Source: Alitta virens (lineage: Eukaryota; Annelida; Polychaeta; Phyllodocida; Nereididae). From it: a DNA stretch of 64,000 nucleotides. The notes under the pieces were generated by a model. The model saw only the letters and a list, made by a program, of their open reading frames with translations, did not search any database and was not told where the DNA came from. Positions 45,601 through 54,092 of this stretch are shown piece after piece (position 1 is the stretch's first letter; the number at the start of each line of letters is the position of its first letter). Location of the stretch: the NCBI GenBank assembly GCA_932294295.1, contig OW028585.1, forward strand, positions 21,738,912 to 21,802,911, written 5' to 3'. The translations under genes were made by a program, and so were the position numbers.

Positions 45601-45855
45601 GATCGATCATTGAGTTTGACTATTCTGAGTTAATCAAACATTCTGTGTGACCAATCTGAGTTAATCAAACATTGAGTCCAACCATTTTGGTTTGAATGAA
45701 AATTGAGTTTGACAATTCTGAAATGTTCGATCATTGAGTTTGACTATTCTGAGTTGATCAAACATTCAGTATGACCATTCTGAATTAATCAAACATTGAG
45801 TCCAACTATTTTGGTTTGAATGAAAATTGAGTTTGACAATTCTGAAATGTTCGAT
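42630..45855 (+). repeat. 5,333-bp higher-order block, second copy
   Basis: Matches about 37,297-40,522 at offset 5,333 bp (172 monomers plus the 1-bp insertion). The segment between, about 40,530-42,200, matches about 29,860-31,530 at offset 10,666 bp. 5,333 equals 2,821 + 2,512, so the larger offset is the sum of the two tandem periods to its left, a nested amplification. Confidence 0.86.
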
Positions 45856-46379
45856 CATTGAGTTTGACAATTCTGAGATGATCGATCATTGAGTTTGACT
45901 ATTCTGAGTTAATCAAACATTCTGTGTGACCAATCTGAGTTAATCAAACATTGAGTCCAACCATTTTGGTTTGAATGAAAATTGAGTTTGACAATTCTGA
46001 AATGTTCGATCATTGAGTCTGACTATTCTGAGTTCATCAAACATTCAGTATGACCATTCTGAGTTAATAAAACATTGAGTCCAACCATTTTGGTTTGAAT
46101 GAAAATTGAGTTTGACAATTCTGAAATGATCGATTATTGAGTTTGACAATTCTGAGATGATCGATCATTGAGTTTGACTATTCTGAGTTCATCAAACATT
46201 CAGTATGACCATTCTGAGTTAATCAAACATTGAGTCCAACCATTTTGGTTTGAATGAAAATTGAGTTTGACAATTCTGAAATGTTCGATCATTGAGTTTG
46301 ACTATTCTGAGTTGATCAAACATTCAGTATGACCATTCTGAGTTAATCAAACATTGAGTCCAACCATTTTGGTTTGAAT

Positions 46380-47790
46380 GAAAATTGAGTTTGACAATTC
46401 TGAAATGTTCGATCATTGACTTTGACCACTCTGATTTGATCAAACATTCAGTATGACCATTCTGAATTAATCAAACATTGAGTCCAACCATTTTGGTTTG
46501 AATGAAAATTGAGTTTGACAATTCTGAAATGTTTGATCATTGAGTTTGACAATTCTGAGATGATCGATCATTGAGTCTGACTATTCTGAGTTGATCAAAC
46601 ATTCTGTTTGACCAATCGGAGTTAATCAAACATTGAGTCCCACCATTTTGGTTTGAATGAAAATTGACTTTGACAATTCTGAAATGTTCGATCATTGAGT
46701 CTGACTATTCTGAGTTGATCAATCATTCTGTATGACCAATCTGAGTTTATCAAACATTTTAGACCAACCATTTTGGTTTGAATGAAAATTGAGTTTGACA
46801 ATTCTGAAATGTTCGATCAGTGAGTGTGACAATTCTGAAATGTTCGATCATTGACTTTGACTATTCTGATTTGATCAAACATTCAGTATGACCATTCTGA
46901 ATTAATCAAACATTGAGTCCAACCATTTTGGTTTGAATGAAAATTGAGTTTGACAATTCTGAAATGTTCGATCATTGACTTTGACTATTCTGATTTGATC
47001 AAACATTCAGTATGACCATTCTGAATTAATCAAACATTGAGTCCCACCATTTTGGCTTCAATGAAAATTGACTTTGACAATTCTGAAATGTTCGATCATT
47101 GAGTTTGACAATTCTGAGATGATCGATCATTGAGTCTGACTATTCTGAGTTGATCAAACATTCTGTTTGACCAATCTGAGTTAATCAAACATTGAGTCCA
47201 ACCATTTTGGTTTGAATGAAAATTGAGTTTGACAGTTCTGAAATGTTCGATCATTGAGTTTGACTATTCTGATTTGGTCAAACATTTAGTATGACCATTC
47301 TGAGATAATCAAACATTGAGTCCAACCATTTTGATTTGAATGTACACTGACTTTGACAATTCTGAAATGATCGATTATTGAGTTTGACAATTCTATGATG
47401 ATCGATCATTGAGTTTGACTATTCTGAGTTCATTAAACATTCAGTATGACCATTCTGAGTTAATCAAACATTGAGTCCAACCATTTTGGTTTGAATGAAA
47501 ATTGAGTTTGACAATTCTGAAATGTTCGATCATTGAGTTTGACAATTCTGAGTTGATCAAACATTCTGTTTGACCAATCTGAGTTAATCAAACATTGAGT
47601 CCCACCATTTTGGTTTGAATGAAAATTGACTTTGACAATTCTGAAATGTTCGATCATTCAGTCTGACTATTCTGAGTTGATCAAACATTCTGTATGACCA
47701 CTCTGAGTAAATAAAACATTGAGTCCAACCATTTTGGTTTGAATGAAAATTGAGTTTGACAATTCTGAAATGTTCGATCATTGAGTTTGA
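46380..47790 (+). repeat. Partial third copy of the 2,512-type block
   Basis: A further copy of the segment with CAATCGGAG, CATTTTAGACC, GGCTTCAATG, GACAGTTCTG and CTATGATGATCG markers. The 1-bp insertion monomer here (near 46,755) lies 2,915 bp, that is 94 monomers plus one base, after the one near 43,840. It ends in a local variant TCTGAGTAAATAAAAC near 47,703. Confidence 0.8.
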
Positions 47791-47997
47791 CTATTCTGAT
47801 TTGGTCAAACATTTAGTATGACCATTCTGAGCTAATCAAACATTGAGTCCAACCATTTTGGTTTGAATGAAAATTGAGTTTGACAATTCTGAAATGTTCG
47901 ATCATTGAGTTTGACTATTCTGATTTGGTCAAACATTTAGTATGACCATTCTGAGCTAATCAAACATTGAGTCCAACCATTTTGATTTGAATGTACA
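47789..47997 (+). repeat. Right edge of the satellite array
   Basis: The last recognisable units are two copies, 124 bp apart (about 47,789 and 47,913), of a stretch with GATTTGGTCAAACATTTAG and CTGAGCTAATC. The last monomer is the GATTTGAATGTACA variant. Inside the array that variant is followed by CTGACTTTG; here it is followed by ACTGTCGG and unique DNA. The edge monomers are no more diverged than internal ones. Confidence 0.9.
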
Positions 47998-48119
47998 ACT
48001 GTCGGTTGAATTTGGAAGAACCCATGTCAGGACTCTACTGATGTGATAGGTAGGCAATCTTTATCAAAGCCATTATTCATAGTTATAGCTATAAAAATGC
48101 AGTCATAGGATAAATAGGT

Positions 48120-48218
48120 TATCACATGGCAAGAGGCTGTATCTCCCAGGTATCATCACCCTCAACCTGTATCATCCCTCGATGATACCAGGGAGATACA
48201 GCCTCTTGCCATGTGATA
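48120..48218. repeat. Long inverted repeat (hairpin or foldback element)
   Basis: Arms at 48,120-48,157 and 48,181-48,218 are 38 bp each and complementary at all but one position (A against A, where the arms read CTCCCAGG and CCAGGGAG). The loop is 23 bp (48,158-48,180). Each arm carries CATGGCAAGAGGCTG or its complement. Complementarity ends sharply at the outer ends. It has the form of a foldback or miniature inverted-repeat element; a clear target-site duplication was not found. It lies about 120 bp from the satellite edge. Confidence 0.9.
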
Positions 48219-49600
48219 CTATCTGTATTTTGATGTAGTATTCAAGTATAGCACCTGATATTTTACTCAGTTTCACTGCGTGTTTCAACAAAACCCTCAT
48301 GCTTGGCAAAACAAAAGTCTATATCTAAGCCTACTTTCACATATTAGGCCCAAGTCTGAAAATGAGATATATAGAAGACATGTACAGAATTATCGTGATT
48401 GCTACTTTCATAATTTAAGAATTAAAGGCCTTTACATTTTTCTAAAAATAGAACAGATTAAGATTCATTTAGATGTGAAAGTGGTTAACTCAATAACAAT
48501 AAATTTATAATTTATAAAATTTTAATGGCCTGTGAACACGATGCATGTTGTGGACTTGAAAACATTGCTTACAGCTGTGAAACTTGTATTGTTCACAGTT
48601 TTAAATTGCCAAATATAATTTTTGTTTAAGTTTTATTGTTCACAGTTTTGCTAATCTGCTAACCTAGTTTCTGTGATAGGATTAGGTAAGGTGTGATTGC
48701 AACTATTATGAGCACACTGCATTGCACACTGCATTGCAATCAGCATTTGAATTTCAGTTGGACATTTAGGATGATTTCAAGCATAAAGGTAGGTTCAGAA
48801 TTTTACCTACATAGTTGCAAAATACTCTTCACCTAGGTTTATTCCAAATTTGACATTTTCAACAATTGTTTATTCAATCATGCAGAGCATATATAATAAC
48901 TAATTAGTGTAATGTAGTAGAAAACCACACAAACAGCCTATCATATAAAAGCTTATGAAAATGACTTCCTCATGTCTTCAAAATTATGGTATCCATGGCA
49001 ACCAAGACGATGCTATGGTTACCTATTTACCAACATATGCTGCGCTGAGATCTGCTGAAATAATGTGATGCATGTTGGGGATGATTTTGTTTTAAAACTA
49101 AATTTTGAACAGCTCAATGCTCATAAATATACTTTAATAATAATATATGGGTCAAAGGTAAAGGTTACCAAAGATTTTTTTCCAAATATGGGTATTTTTG
49201 TGTAGGGCAATGCAGATAGATATGTAGCTATATAGCGACATGGATAGATAGATTTGAAAAGTACAGCCCTCTAAGGCTAGTTCTTACCATTCGCTCAGTA
49301 CTTGGCTCAGTATATATCTTCCCTCCCCTCTTATTTCTTCATTTTTATCTTATTTTTATTGAATGTCCTTCAATTAAACAATTTTGTACTTATATCATAT
49401 CATGCTTAATCACATACTTTGGTGTACAATGTATTCTGTTTTGGCACACATACGCAAGTCCTTGCATCAGCCAGCCATATAAATTTATCTTGTTATCTTA
49501 ATGTTTTGTAATTTTACATTTTTCATTGTGTATTGTGGCTACTAAACTGAACAATTAATTATAAGTGTCCTTACGTTATCAAACTATTACAAAAGGCGTT
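48219..49600. other. Unrecognised AT-rich non-coding DNA
   Basis: I recognise no gene here. An open frame of 76 codons at 48,280-48,510 has no visible motif, lysine/isoleucine-rich AT-driven composition and no neighbours, so it is not called. A short tandem duplication (GCACACTGCATT twice) lies at about 48,712-48,735. GATA-rich microsatellite-like sequence lies near 49,216-49,254. Confidence 0.6.
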
Positions 49601-49639
49601 GTCATGAGTGTGTTTAATCGTATTTACAGTGTAGGACGA

Positions 49640-50022
49640 ACACAGCCAAAAGACAAACCCTGACACCCCAGTGAAGGAAATCAAATTCATCACAGCATGC
49701 TTTTGCAGTTCCAGGCAAAGGGCTCCAGAATCGTACCTGACTTCATTGCTCAATGTCCCTATGCTAATGGATCTGAAGCTTAGTCAGCCTATATGCCCAG
49801 CTGTCAGAGGCAAACGTAATAATGAGATGATCAGTCTAAGAGTCTACACCATGTTTCACCTTGCATCAACACCAAGTACAAGATACCTCCAATTTAACAT
49901 CTCATGCGATCGAGATCCGGCTGGGATGGGGCTCTGGACCTTCAGCAGAGCTGGTCGATGTGGAATGGGCATATGACTTAACCATTGCCACAGCATCCCT
50001 CACCTATTGCAAAGAGGTAAAA
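49640..50022 (+). other. Possible exon remnant, unidentified
   Basis: This stretch has higher GC and less simple sequence than its surroundings. One frame is open for 101 codons from 49,671. A second frame, overlapping it, is open from about 49,836 to a TAA at about 50,022 and has a more protein-like composition, with AELVDVEWAYDLTIATASL near its end. A GAG/GTAAAA sequence near that stop could be a splice donor. The frames conflict, there is no recognised domain, and no start or acceptor can be fixed. It may be a decayed exon of a host gene or an old transposon. Weak call. Confidence 0.25.
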
Positions 50023-50370
50023 TAATCAACTTAAGTCAAGAATCATAACATAAATTTGTGTGTTGTCAGATGAATTGATAATAACAACCAAAGAGAGATT
50101 ATATATATTTCAACCACATGTTACAAAAGAAAATTAGACATTAACATTAAAATAATTAGACAGGAGGTGTCCGTTAAATTTCCACCAAACGCTAGCATGA
50201 TCGCCTCGTATGATTAGTTTAAAAGTCGTAATATTACTTTAGCAAGACTCCAGATGAATAATCAGTGCAATTACATTTTCAGATTCACCCTGAGACCAGT
50301 CTAAACAAAATGAAACAGCAAGTGGTATACATGGGGCACTGGATAGTCTCGATGAAGATTTACTTCAAGG

Positions 50371-50397
50371 GGTTATATATATTATATATATATAACC
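50371..50397. repeat. AT palindrome / TA microsatellite
   Basis: The ends GGTTATATATAT and ATATATATAACC are exact complements, separated by only three bases, so the whole 27 bp can extrude as a TA-rich hairpin. More TATATA follows to about 50,408. Confidence 0.75.
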
Positions 50398-50607
50398 ACA
50401 TATATATGACTTGCAGAAAGGTAACTTCCCTTGTTTGATTAACTTTTCTTACTTTATGTGAATTTAGATTAATAAACAGACTGTTCAATTAAGCATGTTG
50501 TCTACATGTCCTGTTTCAGTAATATAAATGGTCATCTGTCTATATAGTAGGATTCCGAATGTATGTCAATTTGTTTTCACTCTAAATGTCTATCCTTATC
50601 TTCACAG

Positions 50608-51041
50608 AATCAACATATTCCTCTCTGGAAGCTCCTCCATTTGATAAAGAGAAGAGCATCGCCTATCAAAAATTCATTTTGTCATCATGTGGCGCAACAA
50701 GCATGTCATCTCTTCAGTGCTGCAACAGGTGGTGATGATAGAACATATTGTACCCCAGCAAACCTCATCCTGCAGCGCAAGCCTTCTTCAAACCTCAGAC
50801 AGCTAAACATCTACAGTGCTGCAACAGGTAGTGATGATAGGACATAATGTACCCCAGCAAACCTCATCCTGCAGCGCAAGCCTTCTTCAAACCTCATGCA
50901 GCTAAACATCTACAGTACTGCAACAGGTGGTGAAGATAGAACATAATGTACCCCAGCAAACCTCAGCGCAAGCCTTCTTCAAACCTCAGACAGCTAAACA
51001 TCTACAGAAGCCGGCTAAACCAGAAAATATCACTAGCAAGG
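50608..51041 (+). other. Exon-like segment, copy 1 (contains 99-bp tandem repeat)
   Basis: The segment is preceded by a pyrimidine-rich run ending TTATCTTCACAG, like a splice acceptor, and ends near GCAAG/GTATTT, like a donor. A diverged copy lies about 1.2 kb downstream (51,823-52,045) and shares both borders. In the frame that aligns between the copies, this one reads PPFDKEKSIAYQKF and the other PPLNGEKSIDIKIKF, then both continue with a GAT(S/C)S-like stretch. That frame hits a stop soon after, in the tandem repeat. Another frame stays open for 94 codons to 50,847. I do not recognise the protein. It could equally be part of an old transposon. Expression is not shown. Confidence 0.35.
50715..51004 (+). 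repeat. 99-bp tandem repeat, three units
   Basis: Units start at 50,715, 50,814 and 50,913 with CAGTGCTGCAACAGGT (the third has CAGTACTG). The first two are 99 bp. The third is 92 bp, having lost 7 bases around CCTCAGCGC. The period is a multiple of three, which lets one frame run through two units (repeated residues AATGGDDRT and NLRQLNIYS). Few differences separate the units, so the expansion is recent compared with the copy at 51.9 kb, which has a single diverged unit. Confidence 0.9.
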
Positions 51042-51822
51042 TATTTGCATTTTTCAGTATTGGAAGAAGTGTGTGCCCCTGTGTGTAACATTAAGTCTTG
51101 TGCTCAATGTTGATGAACAGTGATGCAGAAAATATAAACATAGACTGCAGAGCCAAGATATTATCAGTCACTAAAAAAAACATATTTTTGTAATCATTCA
51201 TATGCTTCCATAAAATAATGATGAAAGTGATGTAATGGTGTGTGCAAGTGGCAATATCCATGTTTTTTTAGATGCTTCCTGCTAAGTATGAAAAACAATG
51301 TGCACATAAACATGTCATTTGTAATCCAACTATAATTTCATCATTTTAAGATCAATGTTGTCCTCAAGCGCCTTCTATAGTCAACCACATCAAATGTTAC
51401 ATCTTGTACAGGACAACAAGATATGTCAGGTAAAGCATTTAATTGACATTCCTCATGGAAAAGTTTTTTGGCTCTCTACAAAATAGTTTCAACAAATAAA
51501 ATAAGATCAAAAAATAAATCAGTGAAGGGGTTCACACCCTAATTTTTTGTAACTGAAAAGTATGCTTTGGAATAAAAATTGCAAGGAATGCCAATAAATT
51601 TCCCTTTTCAATCTCTCATAGCTACTGTTCTACATAATTTTGAAAACCAGAGATCAGTAATTTGTTATTACTAATGTCCCAGTAGATAGAAAGTGTCAAC
51701 ACTGGATAAGATAAATACTTGGCACATTTGGAAATATTCAAGCAACAGTGACCCATCAGCTTGATAAACAAAAAGAGGGAACATTCTGTTTGAATCACTC
51801 TAAATTTCTATCTTTATTTTCA

Positions 51823-52045
51823 GAATTCACACATTCCTGTACTCCTCCACTCAATGGAGAAAAGAGTATTGACATCAAAATTAAATTTTCCATCTTGCTT
51901 GGGGCAACATGCAGCATCTACTTTAGTGCTGCAATGGAAGGCAACAACTGTACAGAATGTATCCCCGCATAACTCATCCTGCAGTGAAACCTCAGACAGC
52001 AAAACCTCTACTGAAGTTACCTAGCCAATATCACAGGCAAAGTAT
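51823..52045 (+). other. Exon-like segment, copy 2
   Basis: Diverged paralogue of 50,608-51,041. The shared features are CACTCTAAAT upstream, a T-rich acceptor-like run ending ATTTTCAG, GAGAAAAGAGTATTGAC, a GTGCTGCAA segment, CTCATCCTGCAG, CCTCAGACAGC, and a downstream AATATCAC followed by AAAGTATTT. It carries one unit of the 99-bp repeat, not three. The frame aligned to copy 1 ends at a TAA near 51,970. The product is unidentified. Confidence 0.35.
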
Positions 52046-52319
52046 TTTCAATTTTAGTATTGTCTCAATGTATACAACACTTTTGTTCACTATCAAAGAC
52101 AAGTGGTCATTGAAAGTGGCACATTCCATGTCTAAATCAGAATTGGTTAGATCACTAGAAAACGAAAGAAATAGGATAAACCTTATGTGTCTGAAATGAT
52201 AACTGTATATAGTAGGCATTTTTAGTTTTCTGAATTATATTGTAATGCTGTAGTTTTATATATATATGGAGTTGCAAATGCAACTTTAGGATTTCATCTA
52301 ATTGTAACAAAGCAGCCAT

Positions 52320-52660
52320 TCACTCCAATGGAGTCATTCATTCAATCATTCATTCATTATGATTAAGCTTAGAAAAATTCATTTATTGTGATTAAGCTTT
52401 AGCCACATTCATGCATTTTGATTAAGCTTAGACACCTTCCTTTATTCACTGCGATTACATTTTAGCCACATTCGTTCATTCATTATGATTAAACTTCACT
52501 AATTCATTGTAATTAAGTCTCAGCCTCATATACACTACTTCCTAAAAGTACCTTCATTATGATCAAGCTTAGAGACATTCATTTATTCATTGTGATTAAG
52601 TTTCAGCCAAATTCATGCATTCATTAAGATTAATCTTAGCCACATTCACTCATTCATGTT
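52320..52660 (+). repeat. Degenerate minisatellite (ATTCATT / GATTAAGCTTAG)
   Basis: About eight imperfect units of roughly 35-45 bp combine a (C)ATTCATTCATT run with TGATTAAGCTTAG or TGATTAAGTTTCAG and CCACATTC. Unit length and sequence vary, so it is an old or irregular minisatellite. Confidence 0.8.
52527..52554 (+). repeat. 28-bp direct repeat, copy 1
   Basis: Identical over 28 bp to 52,797-52,824 (core TACACTACTTCCTAAAAGTA), 270 bp apart. This copy is embedded in the minisatellite. Confidence 0.9.
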
Positions 52661-52796
52661 AAGCCACAACAAAAAGAAAAGGTTACAATATTTTTGTCCT
52701 TTAAAAAATAAAGAAACAATGTAGTTGTAAATTCGAGTGCATCTACCAATGTTCTAATAGCCTGCAAATTACATATAGTGCATTGTGTGACTCTTC

Positions 52797-52824
52797 CATA
52801 TACACTACTTCCTAAAAGTACCTT
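52797..52824 (+). repeat. 28-bp direct repeat, copy 2; candidate Tc1-like terminal repeat
   Basis: Second copy of the 28-bp repeat, about 250 bp upstream of the Tc1-like coding remnant and beginning just after a TA. Tc1 ends often have the form TACA(C/G)T followed by a run like AAAAGTA, so it may be the element's 5' terminal repeat. On the far side only GTACTTTT near 54,148 resembles its complement, so the assignment is tentative. Confidence 0.4.
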
Positions 52825-53077
52825 AAAATGTTTGTAACTGCTTTAGATAAATAGAAGAACTTAGAAATTAATGACCTCCCATTCTTTGTTAAGTGCATTT
52901 GTCCAAATTTTGTTTTTACAGTATTCATTACATAACCATGCACGCACTTAAAAGAGGGGAGGGGGTCAACAGTAAAAGTCACAAGAAGTGTTCATTAACA
53001 GTCCCATAAATGTTCTGGTTCATTGAACACTTGTATTTAAATAGCCTTCAGTAATATTCCATGTGCATTTTGACATC

Positions 53078-54092
53078 ATGAGTGAAAGACAGCACTTGAC
53101 AATTGATCAACAATGTCTAGCCATTGCAAAGCTTCAAAAGGGAAGTATGTCAACTGAAGTTGGTAATGAGTTTGGATGCTGCAGAGTGTCCTTAGCCACT
53201 GGCTGCAGAGACACCAAGAACCTGGAATTGTCACTGAAATGTCTACTCCAACCCTACTTCTGCCTCTGTGATGATGACCATTAATTTCACTGTGAACAAT
53301 GCCTTACACAACAGGATGATCAGTGTGACTCTGCCGACACATTTGAGGGAGGTGAGACTGACTCAGGTGTCATGTCGTACCATTTGAAACTGCTTGTTTT
53401 GAAAAGGGCTACATGCTCGAAAACCTGTAAGGGTACCGGATGACAATAGAAGACACAGGCATTATCATCTCACAGGGTCTGAGAACATTTGCATTGGCAG
53501 GGAAATCAGTGGGCATCAGTATTGTTCTTTGATGAAAGTCGCCTCACCCTGAGCAGAATTACTGGATGGTGGCACTACAATAGTGTTTGATATTTCAATA
53601 GGACCACTGTTCCATTCACTGCTTTGCCAAGAAGGCCATTTGGAGATGGTATAGTGTTATCATATGGACAAGTGTGTTTGATGACTACAGAATTGAACTT
53701 AGTCTTGTAAATGGGACAAGCCAGTACTACCTCAGCTCTGTCATTCATCTAGTCATTATACCTCTGTAAGAACAACACAAGCCTGACTTCACCTTCATGG
53801 ATGAAATTTTTCCCGCTCGTCAAGTTGGCATCATCCCTGCACATCTGCAGGAGGCTGGAATACCTCAGATGGAGTGGCCTGCACTCTCTCCCAACTTCAG
53901 TCCCATGTCAAATCTATGGGATCAGCTTGGTTGTCACAGAGAAGGTGGTCACCTTGCACCTGTAACCTTAAAGACCTACGAGTAACCCTCTAGGAAGAGT
54001 GCATTGTGAAAATACAGCTGTCTGTAAATAGACTGGTGAACAGTGTGAAACATCATTGTAAAGCTGCAATTGATGCTTTGAGAAAAAATTAA
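53078..54092 (+). pseudogene. Tc1/mariner-family transposase, degenerate (copy 1)
   Basis: The remnant encodes a cut-and-paste DNA transposase, readable only by moving among frames. The start codon at 53,078 opens MSERQHLTIDQQCLAIAKLQ, the N-terminal helix-turn-helix of Tc1-like proteins. After a degraded linker, HARKPVRVPDDNRRHRH (about 53,410-53,463) matches the conserved HARRPxRVP region. FDESR at about 53,528-53,542 holds the first catalytic Asp. Then come a GGSVMVWGG-like stretch ending in a stop near 53,769, FMDEIFPARQVGIIPAHLQ (from 53,794) and WPALSPNFSPMSNLWDQLG. In that last motif the catalytic Glu expected after NPI is Ser (53,908-53,910). The C-terminus, VNRLVNSVKHHCKAAIDA, runs to a TAA at 54,090. 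At least four frameshifts or stops and the lost Glu mean no activity. Length of about 1.0 kb is normal for the family. Confidence 0.9.

Larger units (their letters stand above)
1..47997. repeat. 31-bp satellite array with higher-order structure (about 1,550 monomers)
   Basis: The whole stretch is head-to-tail 31-bp monomers. Read from TGAC, a monomer has a well-kept first part TGACnATTCTGA and a more variable second part ending in CATTGAGTn or CATTCAGTA. At least five variants are clear by eye. One has AATTAATCAAACATTGAGTC. One starts CAACCATTTTGGTTTGAATG. One has AATGTTCGATCATTGA. One has TTTGATCAAACATTCAGTA. One has GATGATCGATCATTGAG. They commonly follow each other as a four-monomer 124-bp unit. 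Neighbouring monomers differ strongly, whereas blocks kilobases apart are nearly identical, which is the signature of higher-order repeats. GC is roughly one third. The array is cut by the left window edge, so its full length is unknown. I saw no transposon or unique DNA inside it. A centromeric or pericentromeric role is inference only. Confidence 0.97.

Noticed and set aside
1253..47781. About sixty - strand open frames of 61-78 codons inside the array
   Set aside because: They are produced by the satellite itself: the frame shifts by one each monomer and a stop is met within about six or seven monomers. They overlap one another in different frames, never grow longer over 48 kb, and have no independent support.
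1..47997. CRISPR array (short repeats of about 31 bp)
   Set aside because: There are no unique spacers; repeats are directly contiguous, the whole unit varies, and no cas-like genes are present.
1..47997. Telomeric or subtelomeric simple repeat
   Set aside because: No TTAGGG-type or similar short telomere motif is present in either strand.
48280..48510. 76-codon + strand frame
   Set aside because: Low-complexity AT-rich composition, no motif and no neighbouring gene signals.
52020..52219. Opposite-strand overlapping frames of 80 and 62 codons
   Set aside because: They overlap each other on both strands in AT-rich DNA. Neither continues the frame shared by the duplicated exon-like segments.
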